A stretch of DNA of 64,000 nucleotides from positions 239,533,832-239,597,831 of the forward strand of contig NC_081409.1 in the NCBI RefSeq assembly GCF_030272615.1, written 5' to 3'. The position numbers and the translations under genes were made by a program. The DNA is from Cryptomeria japonica. Taxonomy: Eukaryota > Streptophyta > Pinopsida > Cupressales > Cupressaceae. The notes beneath the pieces were generated by a model that saw nothing but the letters and a program-made list of their open reading frames with translations, had not been told where the DNA came from and did not search any database. Numbering within the stretch: the first letter of the stretch is position 1; each line of letters begins with the position of its first letter. Positions 1 through 10,312 of this stretch are shown in pieces.

Positions 1-671
1 TTGCCATGTATTATAATTCATAGTAGTTAGTCAATGTTTATTGCCATGTATATTTGGCACTTGAACTTTTGTAACTTTAGAACAGATAATAGTAAGACAT
101 AAGAGGATAGATCTCATGTTGAAAATTCCCATTGGAATTTATTCATCGATTTGTAGAAAACAATTATATGTTCAGGTGCAATACTAAATGCATAATGTCT
201 AGGACCATCTTGCACCCATCAATATAAGATTTTTTAATAGCCAATAGGTAAACCAACAAAAGGGACAAAAAATGACCTGCTATAGATTGAAATAATGAAT
301 TAAAAGATATACTAATTGCTATGTTCTGTAAGTGAAAGACATTTTATATACTGAACATTCTGCTTGCAACAAATTTCGCTTGCTAGAATCCAACTTCAGG
401 ACTCACGAACTTTATTCATTATTCAATAAAGAGACTGCAGTATACCTGACAGGCACATATCTCTAAGTCTATTAAAGCTTTTGGTACATGATTATCATTG
501 CAATCAGGGAGAATTTCTCAACAAAAATTAGTAAGAGAGAAAGTTTGATTTCTTACTGTAGAATTAATTAGTAAGCAAGTAACTGGTAGGAAGGTGTGAT
601 TTCTTAATGTAGAACTAGTGATGTCAATGAGGTCTGCAGGCAAACTTCAAATATCATGAATGCCAAAAAAT
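1..671. other. Intergenic, no gene seen
   Basis: AT-rich DNA with no long reading frame and no recognisable element end. A short local duplication (a segment containing 'gatttctta..gtagaa') occurs near 548-570 and again near 597-617. It is the left flank of the large minus-strand LTR element that starts at 672. Confidence 0.5.
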
Positions 672-1294
672 CGTAATTTCCACCAAATTAGTTGCAAACT
701 AGGGAGTCAAGTAAATAAATTACTCTTCTATTTGGACATCCAAATCAGAAGATTTATATGGAGAAATTAAAGAGCTGTTCATGAAGAAATGAATTATTAA
801 AATTAAAATATGTAACACAAACACAAGATTTTTATCATGAGAAAACCCTCTAAGCAATAAAAAGCCCAGTTGGTAGCAGAAACTGCCATTCTACTGGGGC
901 GTATTGCTCAAATGAACAAGTACAACTGTATAACATTCTTTGTCAAGCCATTCTATTTCAGCTATCTATTTCTAGATGATATGACCTTTTAATTCTCCTT
1001 CCGTAGATCATTATGGATAAAGAAACCAAACTCTCCATCTTGCTCTATGGTTATTTGTTCATCCCTCTTGTTGAAATGAAAGGCTCTCGTACAGAATTGG
1101 CAATGGAAGAGTCAAGTGTTTGACTTTTTGTTTTAAACTTTTGGGGATCAAATCTACAGTGCAAATTTGACCTGGGTTATTTCCACAGGTGCAGGTTCAT
1201 CCCACATTATTTAATACTACTTTTGCCTAATTTTTCTGAAATGTTTTCCATTTGTGTCTGAACTTATCTACTCCTGAATCTATTATAGATCACA
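672..1294 (-). repeat. 3' LTR of the outer minus-strand element
   Basis: Near-continuous similarity to 16553-17182: both contain the blocks 'tttccaccaaat', 'cttggacatccaaat'-like, 'tccacaggt/ctcag' and the shared edge 'tctattatagatca'. Read on the minus strand it opens TGTGATCTATAATAGA and closes near GGAAATTACG, where the final CA has mutated. The purine tract at its upstream edge identifies it as the 3' LTR. Confidence 0.65.
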
Positions 1295-1305
1295 CCTCCC
1301 TTCTT
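1295..1305 (-). other. Polypurine tract of the outer element
   Basis: The minus strand reads AAGAAGGGAGG immediately before the TG of the LTR. This is the expected place and composition for the plus-strand priming site of an LTR retrotransposon. Confidence 0.55.
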
Positions 1306-1990
1306 GGAGAGAGTTTGGTCCCACAAAAGCTTATATTTGGGATCTAAGAATTTCTCCTCCCATCTGGAAGTTTTTCTTTTACTGTGTCACAATTTAAGAA
1401 CCCTTGTTGTGCTGAAACCCTAATAGCTAAAATCTCTTGTGACACTCACGGCATGCTCCTATGACTACTATGGGTTAGAAACACAATAAAATCTCCTCCC
1501 TACAAACACAAAGTGGTACCAATTACATATTGCAATAAAAGTCCATGCTACAACTTTTGTGCACACTCCTTTAAAGACCGAAGACTCATATGTGCTTCTA
1601 AGATATTTCATTGGACTTGTAATGCACACAACATGCTACAGGAATTGTCTTTTACCGATATTCTCCATCCCTTTGATGTACACAACATGCTACAAGGATT
1701 GCATGGCCTAGAGAACCTGTTACAATGAAGGATCTTATTTATATTTGGAGGTCCTTTGTGATGCTTTTGAAAGCTATTACAACGTGGTCCTTCTTATGGC
1801 TATTTGGTACAAATAAAGCTTTACAATGTTTTACAATTGAAATATCTTCCCCATCCTACAACTATGCACATGCCATAGTTGTGATAAGATTTTTTGCACA
1901 ATGAAATCTATCTTGGCTATACCCTCAGCTGCTCTTTACTTGCCCATGCAAGTGGTATTGATCTTTTACATACATGCTTAAAACCATAGT

Positions 1991-2481
1991 TGTTAGTATG
2001 ATGGAATTGATCATACTGTTGAACTTAAATTTTGGTGACTTTGTCAGCCGCATTTTCCCCCAAATCAATTAACAAGGGAGTGCTGGAGGGGTGCAGAGCC
2101 CCTCCTATAGGGCCTGGGGGGACCATTCCCCTGGTGGGGGCCCAAGGGCGGAGCCCACGGTAGGGGTTTGGGAGCAATGCCCCCAACGGGGGCTGTTGGG
2201 GGTTGTGCCCCCAGCCAAGGGATTGAGGGTATGTAAAGCTACCTTTGTAAACCACCAAAAAGGGTTTGATAAATAAGTGACTGTGAAATGTGAAATATCA
2301 ATATTGTAATTTGCTCTTCGCTGGATAATATAAAGAAAGTGTACGATTGTTTCTTTGTCGATGTAGCCCACATTGGGTGAACCACGTTAAATCTATGTGT
2401 TCTCGAGATTTGTTATTTTTGTCTCTTGTTCTACATTATATTTAATATTGCTTATTGCTCCAATCTACCTAAACCCTAACA
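1991..2481 (+). mobile_element. Copia-type solo LTR
   Basis: A 491-bp segment opens TGTTAG and closes CTAACA, a perfect 6-bp terminal inverted repeat. It contains a GC-rich 'cagagcccctcc...tgcccccagccaag' block (2080-2225) in otherwise AT-rich DNA. It then runs into a 'gtgaaccacgttaaatctatgtg' region typical of the 3' part of some plant Copia LTRs. No PBS follows it, so it is not a 5' LTR. The flanking 5-mers (atagt, agtct) do not match, probably because the right flank was rearranged (see the duplicated segment at 2380-2715 and 9622-9959). Confidence 0.5.
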
Positions 2482-2715
2482 AGTCTTGGACTTGGCTTAG
2501 ACTTGACAAGCTGATTTTTTAATTGGACTCTGACTCCACTTAGATTTGGCAAATTGAAAAACCTGTGAAATAAAGAGATTTTTTTAGGCTTAAAATTTTT
2601 CACTATGCACCCTTAAATAAATCAACTTCAAAGACATTATAAGCTTATCAGTTACAAGCTACTTTAATCACATACACAAGTATACACCAATCAAATGAGA
2701 ACAAATGCAGATTTG
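2380..2715 (+). repeat. Flank duplication, left copy
   Basis: This ~336-bp segment holds the last ~100 bp of the Copia solo LTR and ~235 bp downstream. It reappears with few differences at 9622-9959. The two copies abut the two outer edges of the Gypsy derivative exactly. A normal insertion leaves only a 4-6 bp duplication, so this points to recombination rather than simple transposition. Confidence 0.75.
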
Positions 2716-3014
2716 TATCTAGGGATTTACTACAAATCACAGTTAAATAGCAAACCCTAGGCGATGGAATAAAGAGGGCAGACTCAGAATTTAAATACAT
2801 TAAACACATTAAATATATTTCCAACCAGAATTTAATACATTAAATATATAGGCAGCCGACCAAAGTAGGGTTCCTAAATAGACAGCTGACCTTCATGCAA
2901 AGGTACTCGTCCATGGAGAAGGAAATAAATCAAATAAAAATAAACTATTGCTGTTTTAGGGCCAACCTCTTGGGAAGAGACACGTCCCTTGGTAAAGGGA
3001 TGTGCTAGATTGGG

Positions 3015-3022
3015 TATAAATA
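3015..3022 (+). promoter_or_regulatory. LTR TATA box
   Basis: TATAAATA lies in 'ttgggtataaataagg', at the same place in both LTRs (the other is at 8803-8810). This is the expected Pol II promoter of the Gypsy LTR. Confidence 0.45.
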
Positions 3023-4636
3023 AGGTAAGAAGAGATGCGAATGGAGGGGGAAAAAACAATACTCTTCTGCTCTTTGTGGACTAATAAGCAGACCCAAAAA
3101 TTACGGAAATCAGAACAAATGAACAGCAACTGTATTAATATTGGACAGTAATGTAATTGGATTAACAAGATCTTTACCAATGTCTGTAGCAGCAAATCGA
3201 TCATCAACAGAGACACTCGCCCACAGCAGATCTGATTAGATACTCACATATCCAGTTTGTGTGGTATGCAGGATTAACTTCTTAACACATCTATGTGTTA
3301 TGTTAATTATATGGGAAATAGTTATATTACTTATGCCTACGAATGTGAGTTACATGTAGAATTAGTTTATCAATATAATTATATGTGATTGAAAATATGT
3401 ATATATATATATTGATAAATGCATAAATTATTGATAAGATATGAATACTAAATACCTATATTAATTGGCCATATTAGGGTAAGAAAGAAGTGCAAGGAGG
3501 GGGAACGATGAAAGACTCCTCACTAGGTATGGCACCTCGTAAAGATGGTTAAGGACTACGAGGCCACCTCATGATGATGGTTAAGGACCATCGGTTAAGG
3601 ACCACATGAGGCCAAGGAGGATAAGGTCCTAACCTTGGGCCTAGGGTTGAGTCAAGGGCACCCTATCGCAATCTTCCCTCCAAGCCCTAAATGGGGTAGC
3701 TATTGAAGTAGACAATAAAGGGGTCCTCAATCATAAGGAGAGAGAAGAATAGAATGATGTCGGGGAACGGTGTTGGGGTCATCTTCTAGGTACACCACCT
3801 CAAGGTATATGACTGAGGAGTCCAATGGGGCCAAATGGATACAAAGGTATTACCTTTGGGCTTAGAAAGGATGGACTTCCAAGGCACCCTATTGTGAATG
3901 CTCCTCATGCTATCTATCATGGTAAATGAGTGCATTAAGAATGTTCAATCATGGAAGTAGGATAGAAGTGGCAAGATTGAGGGGGATGGTTATAGGACAC
4001 CTCACTTGGTACTCCACCTCATATGGATGGCATGGGCCACATGAGGCCAAGAGGGATGTGTTGTGACATTTTCACACATCGCCCCACTGCAAATGGGAAC
4101 CCCCTACTTTTTAGGCCCTCTCGGTCTTTTGGTTTTCGTTTTTGGGGTTTTTTTTGCGGCAGTGTTGTCAGTCTCTCTGAGTTTGCAAGTAAGTGGGGTT
4201 GGTTTGATCAAGCCTGCAACTCATTTGAGCAATTTTGGCTAAGTCTAGGGCTCGTTTTGTCAATTTTAGGGTTTTTCTTCAGTCCTACATTTCAAGGGTT
4301 TCCTTTTAGGGTTTTTTTAAACCGAATGTTGCATGGGAATCGGGGCACTTTAAGGAACCTACACGTGAAATTTGAGCGATTCTGAGCAACTTTCTATTTT
4401 TAGAAAGTTCCTATTTTTTAGGGATTTCACTGCCTCCTTGATTGGTCTAATTTTGCTAAAAAATCAAACTTACTATTTTTAGTGATTTCTATTTTTAGTA
4501 AGTTTCTATTTTTAGAAAGTGTCCCGACATCCTATTTTGCTCTAACGCTGATAGTTTGAAAAGGTTTCTATTTTTGGAAAGTCTATTTGTGGCAGGTCCT
4601 TGCAGGAAGAAAATGAAGACCAGATATGCACGATCA

Positions 4637-4852
4637 TTTCTAAATCCGAACAAGTCAAAGAGAAAGCGGAATGATCAAAATTTGGCTAAGTATGGGCATT
4701 CATTCCGAGAATGGAAAGCTTGAAAATCACCGAAGTATGGAAATCCACTTCTAAATCCGAACAAGTCAAAGAGAAAGCGGAATGATCAAAATTTGGCTAA
4801 GTATGGGCATTCATTCTGAGAATGGAAAGCTTGAAAATCACCGAAGTATGGA
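4637..4852 (+). repeat. 112-bp tandem duplication
   Basis: Two almost identical units, starting at 4637 and 4749, each begin 'ttctaaatccgaacaagtc' and end near 'gaaaatcaccgaagtatgg'. They lie inside the 3.6-kb solo LTR. Confidence 0.85.
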
Positions 4853-5829
4853 AAACCACTTCAAAATCCACACATGTCATCCTAAATCTGGAAATCTTCA
4901 ATTTGACTAAGTCTGGAAAGTGAAGATGGCAAAAATCCTTCATCCACTGAAATCCATGCCCAAGGATGGAATAGGGCGCCAAATCAAGGTGCTCGTGGAA
5001 AATCAAGAAATTCAAAGAATCCTTGACCAAGTAGAAAATCCGCCCTAGACAGTCAAGTGGGCACTAAAATGAGGTGTCCATGGAAAACCAAGAAAACACA
5101 AAATTCCATGAGGAGGTGAAAATGGCGCCCAGTCAGAGGGTAAGGCGCCAAAACTAGGTGCTGAAGGAAATCTTCAAAAACTTCAAATTCCCCCTTCAGT
5201 GCAAAATTCTGCCCAGGGATGATGAAGAGCGCCAAAATGCCTTGGTCTTGGAAAATGTGAAAGAAGTCAAATTCCGCCCAAGGATGAGCTAGGGCGCTAA
5301 AGGAGAGGTGTCTTGGAAAACTTCAAATTTGGTAAATTCCTCCTCCGAGTCAAAATTCTGCCCAAGGAAGAATTAAGACTCCAAAAATTAAATGGGCATG
5401 GAAAATGGATGAAATGAAGAATTCCATCACAAAGTGAAATTAGAACCTAAGTCAAGGAATTCAAAACTTCCAAGGCAAAGGGGAAATTGAGGGTCAAGAA
5501 AGGAAAGAAAAGCATAAATCCCCTCGAGATAAAATTTACAGATTTGGACTCCTGAGATAATTCTCTCTCCTAGACCCATGTCCTAAATTTTAGGAAAATT
5601 CCTAAAAAATAGGGAATGTGATAAATTGATGAAAAAAGCCTCCTCGAGACAAGATGAACTCAAAAAGCACAAAAATTCCTTCCTCAAGGAACAAATTTAC
5701 AAAAAAAATTCTCCAGTTCTGAAATGTGCCTAAGGTTGGAAGCGGAACGTGAATATCAAGGTTCAGAAAGGAAACTTCAGGAATTCAAAAAAATTCCTTC
5801 CTTGAGGAAGAAATGCTCTCAAGGTGAAG

Positions 5830-6066
5830 AATTCTAAGAAAGTGGAAAAGTTGACTAAGTGTTGGAAATTCCTTCCTTCAGGATAGAATTCTAGAAGAGG
5901 TGAAAAATTGACTAAGTGATGGAAATTCCTTATTTCGTGAAAGAATTCTTGGAAAAGGTGAAATTTTGGCTAAGTGTTGGAAATTCCTTCCTTCAAGACA
6001 AAATTCCAGGAAAGGTGAAAATTGACTGAGTGTTGGAAATCCTTCCTTCTGGACGAAATTCCAAGC
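5830..6066 (+). repeat. Degenerate ~60-bp tandem repeats
   Basis: About four diverged units follow the pattern 'gtgttggaaattccttcctt' then 'gaaattc..aggaaaggtgaaa' then 'ttgactaa'. Similar phrases recur sparsely over 4900-6350, suggesting that much of this LTR grew by repeat amplification. Confidence 0.6.
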
Positions 6067-6831
6067 AAGGAAGAAATCACACCCAAGGATGAATTAAAGA
6101 TAAAATTTCTAAGGCAAGGAAGGAATCAAGGATGAACTGAACAAGAAATTTCCCCTCGGGAAAAATTTCGAAAAGTCCATTGTCGGGCATCAAATCACCA
6201 TCCAAATTTCAAAATTCTTTCAGATTTGGATTCGTGATAGAATTTTCTCTCTCCTGGAACTTGGAACTCTATTTTTGGAAAGTTCCTAAAAAATACGAGA
6301 TGGTGGAAAATCATTAAAAATCTCCTCCAGAGCAAGGAAAGTTCAAAAGCTTCAAGAAAATTTTTCCTAAATCAAATTTTCTCTCTCCAACAATTCCAAA
6401 TGTGTAGGAGTGGATATACGACGACAGGGTCCACTTGCATGGCGAGGAGCATTCATTACCAGAATATTTGACCAAATGGCGACCTGGTCAATGCAAGCTG
6501 AATTTATGGAACATCCTTTTGCATGCAGCCATCACATTCAAGGCATTATGGCAGATTCCTTTTGCAAGCAGTCGCCGCATGTAGAAATGATGGAGCATTT
6601 ATGACATAATGGGGTGATTTTTGCATGGAGGAATATTCAACACATGTCGGGCAAATACGAAAGAAGTGGTGCATTTAATGCACAGTGAAACGCCATTTTG
6701 GGCAGGAATGTAATTAATTGTATATGAGCATAATGGGCATTTATTGTTGATTCCCACCTTGTTGTATCATGTGTGGGGAATCTTTCAGGGAAAACCCTAA
6801 TTAGGGTATACATGTATCCAAGGATGGAGCC

Positions 6832-6839
6832 TATATAAA
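6832..6839 (+). promoter_or_regulatory. TATA box of the 3.6-kb LTR
   Basis: TATATAAA lies in 'gagcctatataaagaggtg', a good match to a plant TATA box. The downstream sequence 'ctcatttgtataagaggg' is a plausible transcript start zone. Confidence 0.4.
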
Positions 6840-8001
6840 GAGGTGATACCCCTCATTTGTATAAGAGGGAGATTTGTATGAAATTGTTGCGATAAGATTT
6901 GAGATAATAACAGTGAAAAATTGTTCTCTGATGGTGTCCACTTAAGTTATTTTTTCAAGACTTGCATGGTTTCACCTTCCTTACTTAGAGTAGAATTTTA
7001 TTTTCTCAGTTGTTAGATAAAGTGCTTTGATTTCAATGGAGAATGTAATGGTGTTTGATGAATTTCCATGGTTCATACTTTTTTCATCTTGCTGATTGTA
7101 AGTTGCAGTGTAAAGTTAGCCTGAACCCCCAAATTTATGCTAAGTTCGATTATGAATAGTCGTTTGGGTTGCATCGTGTTGGGTATTCAAATGCACTTTC
7201 TCAATGTGAAAATCCTTCAACATCCTCGGAAGATTGCACTGGTTCTTGCGGAGTTGTAGTTAAACTTGGCGAAGCAGAGCTTGGTTTATTTGGGATTTGT
7301 CCATCAAAGCATTATATGTTGATATCACTGCCTTTAGGAGTAGATTTAGATCTTTCTAACCCTTTCCCCCTTTAAATTCCAGTTTATTTCTGTTCAGTTC
7401 ATTTGAAGCAGAAGCATCGCAAAATTGCCATATCTGATGATGAAGTTCCACGCCACAACAAAGAGGTGAAAAGAACGATCCAAACGTAAGGACCCTTGGA
7501 TTACCAGCAAATCACATCAGCCAACTGAGTCACGTCCATTGCGAACAGGAACCTTGGAGTCAATTGTTTGAATTCACGGCAATCTTGGCATACAATCACA
7601 CTTTGATCAAGAGAGAGTGAAGTGACCGTTAGGCAACTTTATTTTGTGTTCGACGTTGTCATAAAAAATATGTCAACATGATGGTATATTCACTCTTGGC
7701 CCTAGGGTAGAGGATCTCTAGGGCACCCTATCAAGTCATCCTATCTTAGCTTTTCTATGACTGAACCTTCTCAAATAAATTTAAGCAATCTTGTGATTAG
7801 ATCTATATTTCTAATATATACTTACTCCTTTCTAATTAAAGAGATCTATATTATGAATTATGATTATGAATAATGAATAGTTCCTAACTTGTTTGCAAGG
7901 TCTCAATCAAAGTGAAAAGGTATTCTCTAACCCCACTTGCTTATGTGGAAATTGAGAATTAGGGCAAATTTAGGGCATTCCCAATTAGGGGACATTACAA
8001 A

Positions 8002-8015
8002 TGGTATCAAAACAT
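8002..8015 (+). other. Primer binding site of the Gypsy derivative
   Basis: TGGTATCAAAACAT lies two bases after the LTR end at 7999. It matches the initiator tRNA-Met complement TGGTATCAGAGCAT at 12 of 14 positions. It fixes the + orientation. Confidence 0.6.
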
Positions 8016-8489
8016 TGTCCTACTAGCCTACAAAGTAAAGATAAATCAATGGATGCATTCTAACCAATGAAAGTAGTATAACAAGACATTTCTTTGCATA
8101 TGCTTTGTGCCTGCATCTATTTATGTGTATGTTTCGTGTTTTACGTGTATACTCTGTGCTTGGTTTATATGTGATATGTTTTCATATGTACTTGAGATTA
8201 ATGCTTAAAGAGAATCAAAAAGACATGAGATTGTTTAGAAGAGAACATTGCATTTAAGGTCATAGATATGTGTCATGCTTCAAATCCTCTTCTCAATGTA
8301 TGTGGGAGTCCGCTCTTGCTTGTCTCGAGGAAATAACAAAACACAATTCTTACGATTAAAATTGATGACAAAAAACTTGTCTTAAGATTACAAATCTTTA
8401 AGGGTTAGTTAGGAATCCTCATATTGAGAAGATTTAGATAAGATGATCATTGCTTGAGGACAAGCAATTTTGGGAAGGGTGGACTACCA

Positions 8490-9620
8490 TGTCCTGCCTA
8501 AAACTAGGGATTTATCAAAAATCACAACTAAATAGAAAACCCTAGGCAATGGAATAAAGAGGGCCAACTAAGAATTTAACTACATTAAACACATTAAATA
8601 TATTTTCAACCAGAAATCAATACATTAAATATATATAGGCAGCCAACCAAAGTAGGGTTCCATAAATAGACAGCCAACCTTGATACAAAGGTAGTCATCC
8701 ATAGAGAAGGACATAAATCAAATAAAAATAAACTATTGCTGTTTTAGGGCCGACCTCTTGGGAGGAGACGTGTCCCTTGGTAAAGGGATATGCTAGATTG
8801 GGTATAAATAAGGTAAGAAGAGATGTGAATGGAGGGGGAAAAAACAATACTCTTCTGCTCTTTGCAGACTAATAAGCAGACCTAAAATTACAGAAATCAG
8901 AACAAATGAACAGCAACTATATTAACATTGGATAGTAATGTAATTGGATTAACAAGATCTTTACCAATGTTTGTAGCAGTAGATCAATCATCAACAGAGA
9001 TAGTCGCCCACAGCAGATCTGATTAAATACTCACATATCAATCCGTGTGGTATGCAGGATTAACTTCTTAATGCACCTACGTGTTATGTTAATTATATGG
9101 GAAATAGATAGATTACTTATGCCTACAAATGTGAGTTGCATGAAGAATTAGTTTATCAATATAATTATGTGTATAATAATTATGTGTGATTGAAAATATA
9201 TATATATTTTGGTAAATGCATAAATTATTGATAAGATATGAATACTATATACTTATATTAATTGGTATAAGTATATAGTATTCCATGGGCCACATGAGAT
9301 CAAGAGGGATGGTATATCCGTTCTTGGGCCTATGGTAGAGGATGTCTAGGGCGCCCTATCAAGTCATACTATCTTAGCTCTTCTATGATTGAGCCTTCTC
9401 AAACTAGTTTAAGCAATCTTGTGATTATATCTATATTTCTAATATATACTTGTTGCCTTCTGATTAAAGAGATCTATTTTATGAATTATGATTATGAATA
9501 ATTCCTAACTTGTTTGCATGGTCTCAATCAAAGTGAAAAGGTATTCTCTAACCCCATTTGTTTGTTTGGAAATTGAGAATTAGAGCAAATTTAGGGCATT
9601 CCCAATTAGGGGACATTACA
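8490..9620 (+). repeat. 3' LTR of the Gypsy derivative
   Basis: It begins TGTCCTGCC directly after the purine-rich 'tgggaagggtggactacca' and ends GGGGACATTACA. It is a truncated sister of the 5' LTR, with a deletion at about 9275 where the 3466-4030 block of the 5' copy is missing. TATAAATA is at 8803-8810. Confidence 0.7.
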
Positions 9621-9621
9621 A

Positions 9622-9959
9622 AACCACGTTGAATCTATGTGTTAATGTGATTTGTTATTTTTGTCTCTTTTGTTCTACATTATATTTAATATTGCTTATT
9701 GCTCCGATCTACCTAAACCCTAACAAGTCTTGGACTTGGCTTAGACTTGGCAAGCTGATTTTTTTCTTGGACTCAAACTCCACTTAGACTTGGCAAATTG
9801 AAAAACCAATGAGATAAAGAGATTTTTTATGGCTTAAAAGCTTTTACTATGCACCCTTAAGTAAATCAAATTTAAAGACATAATAAGCTTATCAGTTACA
9901 AGCTACTTTAATCACATACGCAAGTATGCATCAATCAAATGAGAACAAATGCAGATTTG
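9622..9959 (+). repeat. Flank duplication, right copy
   Basis: Matches 2380-2715. It starts at the first bases after the 3' LTR and continues into 'gagtagaagg', the sequence expected on the right of the original insertion point. Confidence 0.75.
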
Positions 9960-10312
9960 AGTAGAAGGAAACAACATTTTCAAATATACAAATATTCTCA
10001 AGTGTTTTAGGTGTATGACTCTCATGGATTATGATATCCATGGTGTTGTTTCTCACACGAACTATACCATTTATCTTAGTAGAAATGTGGACCTCTTTTT
10101 TTGGTGTCTACTTTAGTCACATCCACAAGTATACATCAAACAAATGAGTACAAATGCAGATTTCAGTTGAAGGAAACAACATTTTCAAATATACAAATAT
10201 TCTCAAGTGTTTTAGGTGTGTGACTCTCATGGATTATGATATCCATGGTGTTGTGTCTCACACAACCTGTCTCATTTATCTTAGTAGAAATGTGGACCCT
10301 TTTTTTTGGTGT
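9903..10312 (+). repeat. 205-bp tandem duplication
   Basis: Two units begin at 9903 (ctactttaatcacatacg) and 10108 (ctactttagtcacatcc), and each ends in a poly-T tract followed by ggtgtct. Shared internal phrases include 'attctcaagtgttttaggtg' and 'tgattatgatatccatgg'-like sequence. The left flank duplication (2380-2715) ends inside the first unit. Confidence 0.8.

Larger units (their letters stand above)
4059..7678 (+). mobile_element. 3.6-kb solo LTR inside the Gypsy 5' LTR
   Basis: The insertion starts TGTTGTGACA and ends TGTCAACA, so the ends form an inverted TGTTG/CAACA pair. It is flanked by ggatg (4054-4058) and tgatg (7679-7683), a target duplication with one mismatch. The uninterrupted sequence 'gggatggtatat' is seen in the sister LTR near 9308-9319. 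The 3620-bp body has no gag/pol frame and no internal second LTR, so it reads as one very long LTR. A TATATAAA box is at 6832-6839. Internal tandem repeats occur at 4637-4852 and 5830-6066. Confidence 0.7.
2714..7999 (+). repeat. 5' LTR of the Gypsy derivative, split by a solo LTR
   Basis: It starts TGTATCTAGGG, which corresponds to TGTCCTGCCTAAAACTAGGG of the 3' copy with an 11-bp loss, and ends GGGGACATTACA just before the PBS. 2720-3465 matches 8510-9270, and 7679-7999 matches 9300-9620. The portion 3466-4030 has no counterpart in the 3' LTR. Confidence 0.65.
2714..9620 (+). mobile_element. Gypsy-type LTR element with ~0.5-kb interior
   Basis: 5' LTR 2714-7999 (interrupted by a solo LTR at 4059-7678), PBS 8002-8015, interior 8000-8489, PPT about 8471-8483, 3' LTR 8490-9620. 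The interior has no gag or pol frame. The 'gaggacaagcaattttggg' sequence just before the PPT resembles the end of Ty3/Gypsy chromovirus (Tekay/Del-like) polyproteins, which suggests an internal deletion of such an element. The 5' LTR without its insertion is ~1.67 kb and the 3' LTR 1.13 kb. The 3' LTR lacks the part matching about 3466-4030. Non-autonomous. Confidence 0.65.

Noticed and set aside
2025-2371. Overlapping Pro/Gly-rich open frames on both strands
   Set aside because: They coincide with the GC-rich block of a Copia solo LTR; composition explains them.
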